Source: Cladosporium sp. IMV 00045
Lineage: Eukaryota; Ascomycota; Dothideomycetes; Cladosporiales; Cladosporiaceae
Direction of reading: 5' to 3'
Assembly (NCBI GenBank): GCA_001931905.2
Contig: MSJI02000388.1
Span: forward strand, 1-64,000
Length of the DNA stretch: 64,000 bases
Both the position numbers and the translations under genes were made by a program. Below the pieces are notes generated by a model. It was not told where the DNA came from and ran no database searches. It was given only the letters and a program-made list of their open reading frames with translations. This document shows positions 18,392-30,192 of this stretch, piece by piece (the first letter of the stretch is position 1; the number at the start of each line of letters is the position of its first letter).

Positions 18392-20935
18392 ATGTCGCCT
18401 TCGCCCGGTTTTGCGCCTTCGAAGCGCCAGTTATGGAACCCACCGACTACCGCTCCCACCACGACCTCTCAGCCTTGGTGCACGCCGTTCCCTTTGCCCG
18501 CCAACGGCGTCCTCTCTCTCGCCGACAGCGTCATCACTCTCACGACCAGTGTCGTCTTCCAGCCTGCATGTACAGGCGAGCCTGGAGAAACACTCGATGG
18601 CTATTCCAGTGTCATCGCCGACTGGAAAGACCCCTTCTACGCCTCCACGACTCCCCAGACATACGTTATCGCCGCAGCCACCGTCATCGCTTGGATTTTG
18701 GTATTCATGCTCATAATCACTCCCCGGACAAGTTTCTTCGGTAACCCGGTATCGCGTCCTGGATTGGGTGGGAAGCATGGCATTATTGGAGGCGCCAACG
18801 GTGGAGGAAGCAGTCTGGGAGTTGGTTCGCGACCCTGGCTGCAGAAAGTGGCTGCCTTCACGGTTGCCGTTTCTCTCACCATCGCCACCGCGGATACCTT
18901 CAAATCATTAGAAAAACAATACGAACTGGGGTATATGGACGCTTCTGCAATGCGCGAGGATGTCATGGGCTCTCTGGAAATCAGGATCACGCGTGTAATA
19001 TCGGACATCTTCCTCTGGCTGGCACAAGTGCAGACGCTCATACGACTCTTCCCGCGACATAAGGAGAAAGTGCTCATCAAGTGGATTGGATTCGCGCTTA
19101 TCATTTGCGACACCACATTTTCGTGTCTTAACTCTTTCTACGTCAACATGGCAATCGGCCCCACCAAGCCTCGACATTTCGTGGACGCCATCCCGGCACT
19201 GTCGTATCTCTTCGAACTGGCTCTTGGACTACTTTACGCTGCTTGGGTCATTTACTATTCGATGACCAAACGGAGATATGCTTTCTATCACGCGAAGATG
19301 CGAAGTATCACCCTCATCGCCCTTTTGTCTTTTGTGGCTGTCTTGACGCCAGTCGTCTTCTTCGTTACGGATGTGTCAAATTCGGACGTGGCTGGCTGGG
19401 GTGACTATTTTCGCTGGGTCGGCGCTGCTGCTGCCAGTGTCATCGTTTGGGAATGGGTCGAGCGAATAGAGGCTATAGAATGCGACGACAAGAAGGATGG
19501 CATTCTAGGTCGCGAGATCTACGACGGCGACGAGATGCTAGACGTTACCCCAAGCAACGAGGTTCTCTGGAATACTGGACGTCGCGGTCTGTCAAGAATA
19601 CGGAAAGGCGATCGCCGCGGAGATGACGATAATGATCCTGGAGGAGGCGATGCTACCAACGCCATGGAGCGTGGACTACACGGATTCACAGCTCGATTCA
19701 GGAAACCTCCTCCACACGCGCCAAAACATTATCCACTGGGCCGAGCACACAGTCATGCTACCGAAGCGCCTACAGATGGGAGTCGAACAGGCACCGCAGG
19801 GAGCGGCACAATTGCATTTGGTCGGCTTCCTAAACGACGCGGACTGCGGAACCGCGACAATGGCATCACACCACCACCCGCAGTTGCTAGTCCTGTCAGT
19901 CGGACTGATACTACTAGTGCTGCCAGTACTGTATACGTAGTACGCTACGACGATGGCGGCGGCGACGTTCCGCAGCCCATTCGACGCCGCTTGGATGCAG
20001 ATGGCAACGTTGTCGAAGGTCAGGAGCATCGAGACTCGACGATCAAGGACCCCGAGAAAGAAGACGACGAGGCCGCCGCCGCTACGGAGGACTCGCGAGC
20101 AGGTCGCGACCGTACCCATCAAAGAAGATGGCAAGCTGTCGCCAATCCCTTCAAGCGAAAACGAGCATCACCTCCAGCTGAGGTGCAAAAGGCTCGAGAC
20201 GTGACGGATCCTAGCCTGCTTCGTGTAAGGACTCCTGCTCACAATTTCTCAAGATGGGATGTAAAGAATAGGCTTGGTGTGCTGGCGGCAGAGGCTGGTG
20301 AACGCTTCCGTGATCGAAACGCCACACGAAGTCAAGACGCGGATGTACCTGTCACGGTCATTCCTGCTCAGCCTCGCGGCAGCCATCGAACATGGACCCC
20401 TGAAGATTTGGTGCAACAACAGCAGCAGCAGCAGCAACAGCAACCTCAATCAGCTGGTGGGGACAGCGGCAACTCGTCGAAGCCAACTCAATCCGATGAG
20501 ACGCAGAATCCTGCTGACCTCAGCCATTCCACGACTCTCACCGCGAACAGCATTCCTGCTGCAGAAGCCGCAAGTCGCAGTTCCAACACGCCGCGCGCGA
20601 ACGAGCTCGGCGCAGGCGGTACCACCCAGTCCCCAACTGTAATACCATCGCCTCGTCGGATCGCACCCATATCACGCGGCAGCTTCTCTCGACAGCATGA
20701 CCCGCCTCCTCGAGCAGACGATATAAGCCCCTCTGCCGGCTCTACAGGAACAGTCATAGTGCCTGCCCCTCGACGCTCGCCTTTGAGAGCAGTAACCGTC
20801 ACGCCTCCTACGGATGAAGGTCATCACAGCACTCCCACCACGGGGGCTGAGCGAAGTCCCGGCGACAATGCTCCTCAGAGACATTCGCCGCTACGAGTCT
20901 CGACAACGTCGCCTACGAGTAGGACGCCGCAATAA
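18392..20935 (+). CDS. palH: pH-response sensor protein PalH/Rim21
   Basis: Single exon, 847 residues from ATG 18392. A Cys-containing luminal/extracellular N-terminus (~90 residues) precedes seven hydrophobic segments within about residues 91-345, beginning with YVIAAATVIAWILVFMLII and including the landmark WLAQVQTLIRLFPRHKEK between segments. A long hydrophilic cytoplasmic tail follows to the end, with a run of ten Gln encoded at 20414-20443. This layout (7TM plus long acidic/Ser/Pro tail) and the WLAQVQTLIRLFPR block are diagnostic of PalH/Rim21. Family knowledge: it senses alkaline pH at the plasma membrane, binds the arrestin PalF through the tail, and triggers PacC/Rim101 processing. 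The other pal genes are not in this window. No intron is needed and no key part is missing. Confidence 0.93.
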   Translation: MSPSPGFAPSKRQLWNPPTTAPTTTSQPWCTPFPLPANGVLSLADSVITLTTSVVFQPACTGEPGETLDGYSSVIADWKDPFYASTTPQTYVIAAATVIAWILVFMLIITPRTSFFGNPVSRPGLGGKHGIIGGANGGGSSLGVGSRPWLQKVAAFTVAVSLTIATADTFKSLEKQYELGYMDASAMREDVMGSLEIRITRVISDIFLWLAQVQTLIRLFPRHKEKVLIKWIGFALIICDTTFSCLNSFYVNMAIGPTKPRHFVDAIPALSYLFELALGLLYAAWVIYYSMTKRRYAFYHAKMRSITLIALLSFVAVLTPVVFFVTDVSNSDVAGWGDYFRWVGAAAASVIVWEWVERIEAIECDDKKDGILGREIYDGDEMLDVTPSNEVLWNTGRRGLSRIRKGDRRGDDDNDPGGGDATNAMERGLHGFTARFRKPPPHAPKHYPLGRAHSHATEAPTDGSRTGTAGSGTIAFGRLPKRRGLRNRDNGITPPPAVASPVSRTDTTSAASTVYVVRYDDGGGDVPQPIRRRLDADGNVVEGQEHRDSTIKDPEKEDDEAAAATEDSRAGRDRTHQRRWQAVANPFKRKRASPPAEVQKARDVTDPSLLRVRTPAHNFSRWDVKNRLGVLAAEAGERFRDRNATRSQDADVPVTVIPAQPRGSHRTWTPEDLVQQQQQQQQQQPQSAGGDSGNSSKPTQSDETQNPADLSHSTTLTANSIPAAEAASRSSNTPRANELGAGGTTQSPTVIPSPRRIAPISRGSFSRQHDPPPRADDISPSAGSTGTVIVPAPRRSPLRAVTVTPPTDEGHHSTPTTGAERSPGDNAPQRHSPLRVSTTSPTSRTPQ
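20414..20443 (+). repeat. CAA/CAG trinucleotide repeat (polyglutamine) in palH
   Basis: Ten consecutive glutamine codons, mostly CAG, in the disordered tail of PalH. Likely variable in length between isolates. Confidence 0.85.
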
Positions 20936-22252
20936 CGGAGCCGACCTCGTCCCATCGAATGCAGCGCATGGCGATCCGCGAAATCTACATCGGCACCTCA
21001 CCATCCTCACTCACATTGCACAGTGCTTCTCAGCAACTGGATCCCGCGTTTGCAATCTTCGCGTTTTGCGTCTCCCATTTCTTTCAATTTTGGGTTTATT
21101 CTTTCAAATTTAGCGACGGCGCTGGTGGAGCATTTCAACCATACCAATCAACAGTTTTTTTATTACGTTTCTTTTTTTGCATTTTCTTGGAAGCTGAGGG
21201 GGCAGAGAATTAAGAGGACACAGGGCCTTTTCGCGGATGGCATTTCCTTTGCCAGTGGGACATTGCTATATTCTCATTATAGGGGATATCGTTTCCAAAA
21301 ACAAAAAGTGGCTTATCTATCTATCTATGGGATATGGACATACGGTCTTGGGGAAAGAGAAAGAAGACAAGGAACAGACAGCTCTCAAGGGAAGCTTGGG
21401 CTTGGGTTGGGGAGCACTTCTTTCTTTTGGGGATCCCTGTCGTGGTGTTACTATTTTTTAATTTTCGCTCTGTATATACCTCGAATAAGAAGGGCGACCT
21501 TTGAACCTTTCCGACTTCATTCACGTTTGGTTTGGGTTGTTTTTGTTTTTGCTTCCTTCGAGAAATTCCAGGTTCGTCGTGCGATCTTGCAGCTACATGT
21601 ATCTGACTCTTTGAGATCATCGAATCTTGTCATTCCATATATCGCACGTCTGATTCACCCCTTCTTGTTGTCTGCAGTTACACGAACATGTAATGTACAT
21701 TTATGTACATGTACTGTATGTATACATGGACAGTGACGTCGTCGAAACGGCCCTCGGTATCCGCGTCAATTGCCTTCCCCAATAATGCTGGCGTTATCGA
21801 GTGGGTCTGCGACTTGGACTGGAGGCTGATGATGATCCGGACGGGCTGTGCAGCTCGTCACAACCGCCGCCAGGTGATGCTTGGAAGCTTGACCAACAAT
21901 TGCTGCACGACTGTTTCTGCTGTCTTGCATCGCGTCTTTCTACAGTCCTAGAACTGCCAGACTGCTTCTTCCATTTTTTCCTATCTATCATTGTTTCGTA
22001 AAGGCCATCATTGTTACTATTACTTGACTCGGACCGAAACAGCAGCCCAAGCGATTGCCCCAACCCCAGCTCGGCCTTCGCTTCCCATACAGCTAGCTAG
22101 GCTGCCCGGCGTATCTAGGTAGATACGGTACCTAGCCACACGGCAGGCAAGCAAGCAAAGCAAGCAGCCTCACGCACCGATTCCCACGTAACACACACAC
22201 ACGCACGCGTGGCGCTCTACCTCTCCCTTCCTCCTCCATCCTACATTCCCCA
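20936..22252. other. Intergenic: palH 3' flank and mvp1 5' region
   Basis: 1.3 kb between two same-strand genes, with no supported gene. It is T-rich at 21060-21560 (likely 3' flank) and contains a short CTAT repeat near 21316-21332, a run of TGTACAT-like motifs at 21690-21720 and an ACAC repeat at 22190-22204 just before mvp1. Confidence 0.55.
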
Positions 22253-24595
22253 ATGTCGCTCTTCGGCGACGACTACGACGGCCCTCCCTCGCGAGGAAGC
22301 GGCGGAGGCACCGGCAAATCCTCCCTCTTCGACTCGCCCGACCCAGCGCCCAACAGCAACGGCAACGGAACCACATCACCCGCAGCAGCGAAACCCAGCG
22401 CGCCAACGACCTCAATGTTCGGCGACCCCTCCGCCGACGACGACGACGGCAGCTCGCCCTGGGCCTCCTTCACGCCGCGCAAGAACACCCGCCGCTCCGG
22501 CGCCGAAGTCGTGCGCTCGCTGCTGTCCGACGCCGAAGTGCCGGAGGCGTACGTGGACGCGTGGGAGGCGCTTTCGGCCGGCAAGGGCGGTGTGGAAGAG
22601 GCGGAGGTAAGGCGTGCGCTGCTGAGCGGTGCCGTGGGCGCGGAGCAGGGCGAGAGGATTTGGAGTATTGTCAGTGCGAATGGGGAGGCGAGGGTGCTTG
22701 GGCGAGGACAGTTTTGGGTTTTGCTTGCGTTGCTTGGGTTGGCGGGGGAGGGGGAGGAGTTGGGTTTGGATGCTGTTGATGAGAGGAGGGCGAGGTTGCC
22801 GGTGGCGGTGGAGGTGGAGGGTTTGGTCAAGAAGGTGCAGAGGCCTGTTACGCCGCCGCCTCCGCAGCAGCAGGTTCCGTTGCAACAGCAGGAGCAGCAG
22901 CAGAGTGGGCAGGGTGCGCAGCGGTCGCCGGCCAGGGAGAGGAGTGGTGGCGCGGCGAGGAAGCCTAGTTTTGGGTTTGGCGAGAGCGATCCTTGGGCTA
23001 GTCCTGAGATGCATAAGGGACACGCGCATAGTAATGGGATTGGAGCCACCGGACCTGCGCCGACGATGAGGACGACGAGCGAGTTCTCTACTACTGCTGC
23101 GGCGGCGGGTGGTCATGCTGGGAATGGCTCTGCTGGTGGGTTCAATGGCCAGCCGTCAGCGACCAGCGAGGCGGGATCATCTTGGGGAGCGAGCAATGCG
23201 TATACCGCTGGTGGAGGGTTTGGAACTACGCCTGAATCAGGTGGCGGGTTTGGTGATGACAGCGGACCAAACCAGACACGCCGCTCTACGGCACCGCGAC
23301 CTGTGATTCCTAAAGGCGTGGAAGAAGTCATTACGATTGCGATGCTTGAGGAGAAAGAAGGCATGTTTCTCTTCCAGCATCGCAACTACGAGGTCGGCTC
23401 GGTGAGACGAAACTCCAAGGTCATTCGTCGATACTCCGACTTCGTCTGGCTGCTCGACTGTCTTCATAAACGGTACCCTTTCCGCCAGCTGCCTCTACTG
23501 CCTCCAAAGAGAATGGCCATCAATGGCAATCACATCGCGGCCGACGGACTCTTCATCGAAAAACGCCGCCGTGGCCTCGCCCGCTTCGCCAACGCCCTCG
23601 TCCGCCACCCCATTCTACGCGAAGAGCAGCTCGTAGTCATGTTCCTCACAGTTCCGACGGTAGAAGCACGCCCACCAACCCACCCAAGTTTGAAAAATCA
23701 TTCATACTAACGACCCATCACAGGAACTCGCCGTGTGGCGCAAACAAGCCACCATCTCCGTGCAGGAAGAATTCATCGGCCGCTCCCTGCCGCCCACCCT
23801 GGAAGACTCGCTGCCGACGAACCTGCAAGAGACGTTCGACACCGTGCGCTCCGGCGTGCGTCGTTCCGCGGAGCTGTACATCAACCTCTGCAACCTGGTC
23901 GAGAGACTGTGCAAACGCCAAGAAGCGATCGCGGCGGAATACGGTCGCTTCGGCATGAACCTGACGTCCATCACGGAAACGACCAACGACGCTTTCGCAA
24001 TCGACACCAACGAAGTTCCCCTGCTCAACGAAGGGATCAAAGCCACGGCCAAGCATTTGGGAACCAGCCAGGGACTGCTGGAAGATGAGGGACGCGCTTG
24101 GGATGAAGGCGTCCTGGAGGATTTGAAGAGCGTGCGCGACGGGCTGGTCAGTTTGAGGGATCTTTTCGATCGCAAAGATCGTCTTGCGAGAGATAATATC
24201 CCGCAGCTGGAGAAGAGGATTCTGCAGAGCGAGAACAAATTGCAGGGCATCAAGGCGAAGGGCGAGGCGGCGAAGCCGGGCGAGGCGGAGAGGGTGGAGA
24301 CTTCGATTGTGAATGTGAGTTTTTGGTGCCAAGTCACACGTCCATTCATCGCAATTGTGTTACTGATCAGAGTCATGTCGAACAGGACAAGCAATCAATC
24401 GTCAACCAGCACGCGCGCGGCGTCTTCATCAAGGAGTGCGTGCGCGACGAAATCGTCTTCTTCCAGAGCACCGTCTGGCGCATTTCCAGGACGCACCAGG
24501 ACTGGGCGCAGGAGAGGGTCAAGTATGCCGAGTTGCAGGCGGATTGCTGGAGGGGGCTTGTCGATGGCGTGGAGGGGATGCCGCTTGGTGATTAG
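22253..24595 (+). CDS. mvp1: Sorting nexin Mvp1 (SNX8-like, PX-BAR)
   Basis: Three exons: 22253-23659, 23724-24314 and 24386-24595; introns 64 and 71 nt, both phase 0; 735 residues. Residues 1-80 are polar. About 85-175 form a helical region resembling the degenerate EH domain of Mvp1. About 180-350 are Gly/Gln/Pro-rich. The PX domain (about 352-465) has RRYSDFVWLLDCLHKRYPF, the phosphoinositide-binding motif, and LPLLPPKR. From 470 to the end is a BAR-like helical region (QEEFIGRSLPPTLEDSLP, LVERLCKRQEAIAAEYGRFG). Mvp1 binds PI3P on endosomes and drives retromer-independent tubule recycling with Vps1. An AG at 24370 would add five residues to exon 3; I chose 24385 because its distance from the CTGAT branch-like motif is better. 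The start at 22253 gives MSLFGDD, the family start. Confidence 0.94.
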
Positions 24596-25143
24596 AAGGT
24601 TGGACGAGATGGGGTGAGATGATTGGGGAGGGGGAATACATAATGTTCTTGGGTTTTTCTATGAGTGTTGAGTCTTGCATAGCGGTCTTTTGTTGGTCTT
24701 GTTGTATTTCATATACCCTGTTGATTAATACACGCGACTCTTGTACAGCTTTGTGACTTTTTGCTTTTGTCTTCTTGTGCTTTCGCCAGTTTGCTATTTC
24801 GTCAAGTGCAAGACAACGACTTTTTGCTGCTGAAGGCACGAGTCGAAGTAAATGCTCGTGCCTGCTGTTCCTGTCTCGTGTGAACCGTCTTTGTTGCCTG
24901 GGGCGTCTGCCTTGTGAACGCCTTGAGGGATTGATCATTCTCTTCACGTGTTCGTGGAAGAAGAACACTTTCACCAACCAACGGCTTTTCTATCTTTCGT
25001 TCTTCGCCATCCTCCAAAGTTCGTTCTTTCCTGAGTCTCGTTGCTAAACGTTACACGAAACTCGCCGGCACTTTTTCGACTTAAGGAGCTTCCTCCCTTG
25101 CCCGGCTTTTCTTGAGTCCTTCTCGACGACGATCTACCATTTC
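24596..25143. other. Intergenic: mvp1 3' flank and dcn1 5' region
   Basis: 548 bp, no supported gene. T-rich after the mvp1 stop and pyrimidine-rich before the dcn1 start. Confidence 0.55.
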
Positions 25144-26570
25144 ATGGCGACCAAACGCAAATCGAATACAGCTGGAATTGATACTCCCGTGGAACCGAAA
25201 CTCAAGAGGACCAAGATCGCAATGGGTATGTAAGCAATACTTCCTTACTCCTTCGATATCTTATGCCCTCTGTTTCGTATTTGCTGCCTAAGGCCCTTTC
25301 TCTCTTTCCCCCACCAAACCCCACCAACTTCAGCATCATGTCATCTGCTTGCCCTCTCTCCAACTCAAGTCAACTCGAGCCTCCTTCCCAAGCTTCATCC
25401 CTACTACTCGCTGCGATTTCGCACATTCACTTCCTCACAACCTCACATTATCCCCTCCTGATTTACATTCCTTCCCTCGCGCATCATTCTCAGCATACGA
25501 GCGCATCTTCCACCACCCAGCAAAGCATCATCATCATCCACCTTGCCTCCTTCCTGTTCTGCGATTCGAGCCACGATATACGCAAAAAAGCGAGAAAGAT
25601 ACTGGGTGCCGGCCTCTGAACTGACGAAAACGCTTCTTCTTCCACCATGCCAGCCCCTCTCACTTCACAACAAAAGGCCGTGCTCACCGAGTTCGTGGGC
25701 GTCACCCATGCCGATACAAAGACTGCCGCCAAGTTGCTGCAGAAGCATGGTTGGAATACTTCGGCGGCTATGAATACGTATGTATATCCTGTCTAGTTTG
25801 TTTGTTTTTGGTGGAATGGAGATGCTCAGTGAGAGCGGGCCCTATCTACCTACAGCACCGAAATGCTAACCTCCACCCTCAATCACAGATACTACAACCA
25901 AACCTCCTCCAACACCGCCTCGCACCCCGCGCGCAAACCCCTCGAGCAAATCTTTGACCAACACCGCACAAACCCCAAAGACTCGCCCAACGAGCTCGAC
26001 ATCGAAGGCACCGGCGCACTGCTGGAAGAGCTCGAAATCGGACTCGAAGACATCGGCTCGCTGATCTTCTTCGAACTGACCAAATCGCCGCAAATCGGCG
26101 TGATAACGCGCGAGGGATTCGTGACCAGCCCCTTCCTCGACGCCAACGCCGACACCCTGCCCAAGATCCGCAACTACGTGCTGGCGCAGCGCGCCGAGCT
26201 GCCGCGCGACCGCGACCTGTTCCGCCGCGTGTACAACCACACTTTCACGCTGATGATCGAGGAGCGCAAGAAGGCCATCGACCTTGAGCAGGCGGAGGGT
26301 TTCTGGCGCGTGCTGTTCGGGTCGGACGGGTGGCGGTGGGCGTCGGACCGCACGGATTGGCTCGAGTGGTGGATCGAGTTTCTTACGACTAAGTGGAACA
26401 AGGCCGTCAATCGCGATTTGTGGAGGCAGACGCTGTCGTTCGCCGAGAAGAGTTTGCAGGATGAGAGTTTGGGGTTTTGGAGCGAGGAGGGCAGCTGGCC
26501 CAGTGTTATTGATGAGTTCGTCGGGTGGGTTAGGGAGGAGAAGAGGAGTGGGGAGGCGATGGAGGAGTGA
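25144..26570 (+). CDS. dcn1: Defective-in-cullin-neddylation protein Dcn1
   Basis: Preferred model: exons 25144-25225, 25654-25777 and 25889-26570, 295 residues. The first intron is unusually long (428 nt, GTATGT..CCAG); the second is 111 nt with a GCTAAC branch motif. Exon 1 encodes a basic leader (MATKRKS, KLKRTK) joined in frame to APLTSQQKAVLTEFVG, the UBA-like N-terminus. A shorter 270-residue form starting at ATG 25647 (MPAPLTSQQ) is equally in frame and closer to yeast Dcn1 length. The PONY/DUF298 domain follows: DIEGTGALLEELEIGLED, ITREGFV, and the acidic/aromatic end WRQTLSFAEKSLQDESLGFW and EGSWPSVIDEFV. Dcn1 binds cullins and Ubc12 and promotes cullin neddylation as a co-E3. Function is firm; the N-terminus is uncertain. 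Confidence 0.93.
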
Positions 26571-27752
26571 ACGCATTGAAAGCGTTGACGGGGCGTGAGC
26601 ATGGTCAATGAGTGAGAGAGCATTCAGTGGTCTTATTGAGCGAGAACCAAGCGAGTTTCAACATCAACAATTTTACTGCAGTGCGAGTTCGAGCGCGAGT
26701 GCTCGCTCGCTGTTGCTATCATAGCATGATATGCAATGCTAGAAACACTTACCCTGACTTTGTCACCTCACCTGCGCCAGCTGGTGTCTGAGGTACACTT
26801 TCTTCATCTCGCGAGTAGTCCTCACGTTCTCAAACTCGTTCTCAAAACCCCAGAACAATATAAAGGACTAGAAAAGGAAAATAAGGGCACACTAATCACT
26901 CAATCACTCAATTCCCCAATGCACCCGTTCTTCCCACGGAACCTCGCGGGAAATCACGGCACCGGCAAGTCGAGAAGCAACACGGCATAAGGGTAAGGTA
27001 TTGGAAGTTGAAATGGAGAAATTATTCCCCGTCTTCGTTCTCGCTATTATCATTTTTCTTCTTGGTTATGCCGAAGGCGAAATCTTCCGAAGCTTATTAG
27101 ACAGTCACGTGAGCTGGATAGTTGCGGTTGTCTGTCTCGTTGAATGATAATATCTTTCGTAAGTAGGGAGCGGCGTGTTGTTACACGTGATCTAAATCCG
27201 GATCCAGATAAGACACGAGCTCGGAAGAGGGTGTCCGAGTCCTACGCACGTGTGGTAAACAACATCTGCAAGTACGTGCTATATTTGTGAGCTCAAAGAA
27301 TCACGCCGCAGAGCATCCGGCGCCGCTTCCGGTCGTCCTCCGGGGAGAGGGACGAAGTTCGAGGTTGAATACGAGGAGTCATACCTAAGGTACCAACTGG
27401 CGTTAGCATGCTGGGGATTGGCTGTGCCTTTACTACATGTAGATGTTGTTTGAAAGGGAACAACAATGAGTGAGACTGGTAGACTCTCAAGTCTGTACAA
27501 GCGGTGTTCTTCATCATTGCATATACTTCGTAACTGAATTTTTTAAGAAACGTAACAGTCAAGAAGATGCTCCAGTCTTCTTCCATTGGAAATACCCCGC
27601 CTCAACTTTGGGCTTTCTTCAATCTTTTCTTTTGCGTCATCGACATCGCTTTTTTCAAACAAGATTCATTTGTTCACATCTTCCTTCAAACACCTTCGCC
27701 AAAATTCAACTCATAAAATCAAAAGGAAAATATGTCAAATCCTTTCGATAAT
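26571..27752. other. Intergenic between convergent dcn1 and fba1
   Basis: 1.2 kb, no supported gene. The frame on the minus strand at 27293-27586 has no family match that I can recognise. AT-rich near 27590-27752. Confidence 0.55.
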
Positions 27753-28501
27753 TTAGGAGAGCTGGTTGACGCAGTTGAAGTCGGCGAGGGCGACGGAGAC
27801 ACGCTTGGTCATGGTCTTCTCACCCTCACGGACCCAGACGCGGGGGTCGTAGAACCTGGAAGAAAGCTGTTAGTGAATGGATTTTTTAATTGATTGCAGG
27901 GAAAGTAAAACATACTTCTTGTTGGGCTTGTCAGCGCCCTCGGGGTTGCCGACCTGGCTGGACAGGTAGTCCTTGTTCTTGATCATGTAGTCACGGATAC
28001 CCTCGGTGTAGGCGAACTGCATGTCGGTGTCGACGTTGACCTTGACGACACCGTAGGAGATGGCGTCGAGGTACTCCTGCTTGGAGGAGCCGGAGCCACC
28101 GTGGAAGACGAGGGCGACGGGCTTCTCGTCCTTGAGGCCCTCCTTCTCCTGCACGTACTGCTGGTGCTTCTGGAGGAGCTCGGGGCGCAGCTTGACGTTG
28201 CCGGGCTTGTAGACACCGTGGACATTACCGAAGCCAGCGGCGATGGAGAAGTAGGGGGAGACGGCCATGAGGGCCTTGTAGATGTTGTGGATGTCCTCGG
28301 GCTGGGTGTAGAGGGAGTTGTTGTCGACGGACTCGTTGTCGACGCCGTCCTCCTCGCCACCGGTGATGCCGATCTCCATCTCGACCCACTGCTTCATGGG
28401 AGCGGCGCGCTTGAGGTAGGCGGCGGTGGTCTGGATGTTGTAATCGACCTCCTCCTCGGACAGGTCGATCATGTGGGAGGAGAAGAGGGGCTCGCCGTGG
28501 A

Positions 28502-28532
<31 letters not shown>

Positions 28533-28895
28533 GCCATCGTACCAGGGGAGGAGCTTCTTGGCGCAGTGGTCGGTGTGGAGGACGACGGGGATGCCGTAGG
28601 CCGGGGCGACACCACGGATGTAGTGGGCGGCAGCGACGGCACCGGCGATGGAGGCCTCCTGGTTCTTGTTGCCAACGCCCTTACCGGCGAAGTAGGCAGC
28701 GCCACCGTTGGAGAGCTGGAGGATGATGGGGGACTTGGCGTCGCGGGCAGCCTCGAGGGAGGCGACGACGGTGGAGGAGGAGGTCACGTTGATGGCGGGG
28801 ATGGCGAACTTCTTGTCCTGGGCGTACTTGAAGAGAGCGCGGACATCGTCACCGACGATGACACCGGTCTTGCGGGAGAGGACGGACTGGGCCAT
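27753..28895 (-). CDS. fba1: Fructose-bisphosphate aldolase, class II
   Basis: Two exons on the reverse strand, 28895-27916 and 27855-27753, with a 60-nt intron (GTATGT..CCAG) close to the 3' end; 360 residues, the standard length. The zinc and catalytic motif LHTDHCAKK is at 107-115 (Asp109, His110), with GFGNVHGVYKPGNVKL and the phosphate-binding VFHGGSGSS further on, and the C-terminus is LADFNCVNQLS. It cleaves fructose-1,6-bisphosphate to DHAP and glyceraldehyde-3-phosphate in glycolysis and runs the reverse in gluconeogenesis. Codon use is strongly biased to C-ending codons, consistent with very high expression, and this produces a long antisense open frame (28101-28946) that is not a gene. 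No anomaly in catalytic residues. Confidence 0.97.
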
Positions 28896-30192
28896 TGTGT
28901 GTGTTATGTTGTGGTGTTGATGGGGGTAAGAGTGAGTTGCGAGTAAAGGAGTAATTGGTTTGTTGGGGTATAAGAAGGAGTATGAAATGTAGCAGGAGAG
29001 AAGTAGGAAAGATTGACTGGCGGGCGGCGCTGGTCCTTATGACAAGAAGCCTACGGCCTCGACGAGTTTTGTTATGGGCCAGCTGATGTCACGGAAAGTG
29101 GGGTGTTGTGCCCCTCCAAATCAAAGCTTCAATGCGTCCGGGTTCAACCGACGCATGGCCGACGATGAAGATTCCAGGCGTTGTGCCATTATCGTGATGC
29201 AGTTTGGAGGATGTGGATTGGCGGGCATCATGTGAATGTTCAATGGTCGATGCCAGACATGCCATGGGGCGTCCTGACGAACCCCATCTTCCCCCAGCTG
29301 CCTCCAGGCGAGAGACTATACCGGCAGCAGAGGACGTTCTGCAGGGCCCTCGCTCGCCTGGCTTCTGCCCGTGGAAGCATCTAGCAACGCTTCGCCTCTC
29401 CCCAGTCAGACTTGCTACTGCTACGGCTGCTGCAGCAACAGAGTGCCAGAGAGTGCCTCAGATTTGCCCCAGCGTGTTGCTGTGTGGAGCGGTGCAAGGC
29501 AGCCCAAGCCCTCAACGCGCCGCCGACTGTGCTGTGAAAGGCCCGAAATCTTCGATTGACTTTGGGATTGGTCGAGCGGTTTGCGGTCACATTGATGTCA
29601 CGTGGCAAAGGCATGTTGCTTGGGTGGTGGGTGTGAGAATAGTCCGCCAGCCGTCTGTATCATCAATTGATGTCATCCTGAGGTGTCAGCAGCCTTTCGT
29701 GCTCCCTGAGAGGGCTTGTCGTAGATCAACGAATGATGCATCTTGTCTGGCCCTTGGGCCTTTGACTCTACCGCGGAGTGTTGAGCAGCATTGGGAAGAG
29801 CCTGAGGCCTTCCGTTCAGCATGATGAGCAGGTCATAACCTCATCAAGTCAGCCCTGTCAATTATGCCGTCGAATAGATTTCTCCGTCTTGACCCGTCTT
29901 ACCGGCGGTTTTTCGTATTTTCGGTATCGGATTGAGGATCACGTGCATCTGATGTCTTTTTCTCATGTTGTTCGGAGGACCTTCCTCCGCATGTCGTCTG
30001 CATGTGAACCATGGGGCTTCTGCTAAAACTTGTGTCACTGCAGGAGGTGGCACGTGTCATAAGTCGATGCCAAGACCAGATTTATGGCCTCCTTTCACAG
30101 CTTGCTACGCCAACGTTGTTCCATCTCGACGTGAGAGCTCTACGAAAAGTTTACGCGCGCATTACAGCCGCAACAATACATAAACAGCAATC
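28896..30192. promoter_or_regulatory. Divergent upstream region of fba1 and prp19
   Basis: 1.3 kb between two start codons. A 206-codon open frame at 29204-29824 starts at TTG and resembles nothing known, so it is not called. Promoters of both genes must lie here. Confidence 0.5.

Noticed and set aside
24368..24385. Alternative mvp1 exon-3 acceptor ending 24370
   Set aside because: It sits only three bases after the likely branch motif; the acceptor at 24385 fits better.
28101..28946. 281-codon open frame antisense to fba1
   Set aside because: Same cause as above; composition almost only Gly, Val, Leu, Asp and Glu.
29204..29824. 206-codon open frame upstream of prp19
   Set aside because: Begins at TTG, no in-frame ATG near the start, no recognisable domain.
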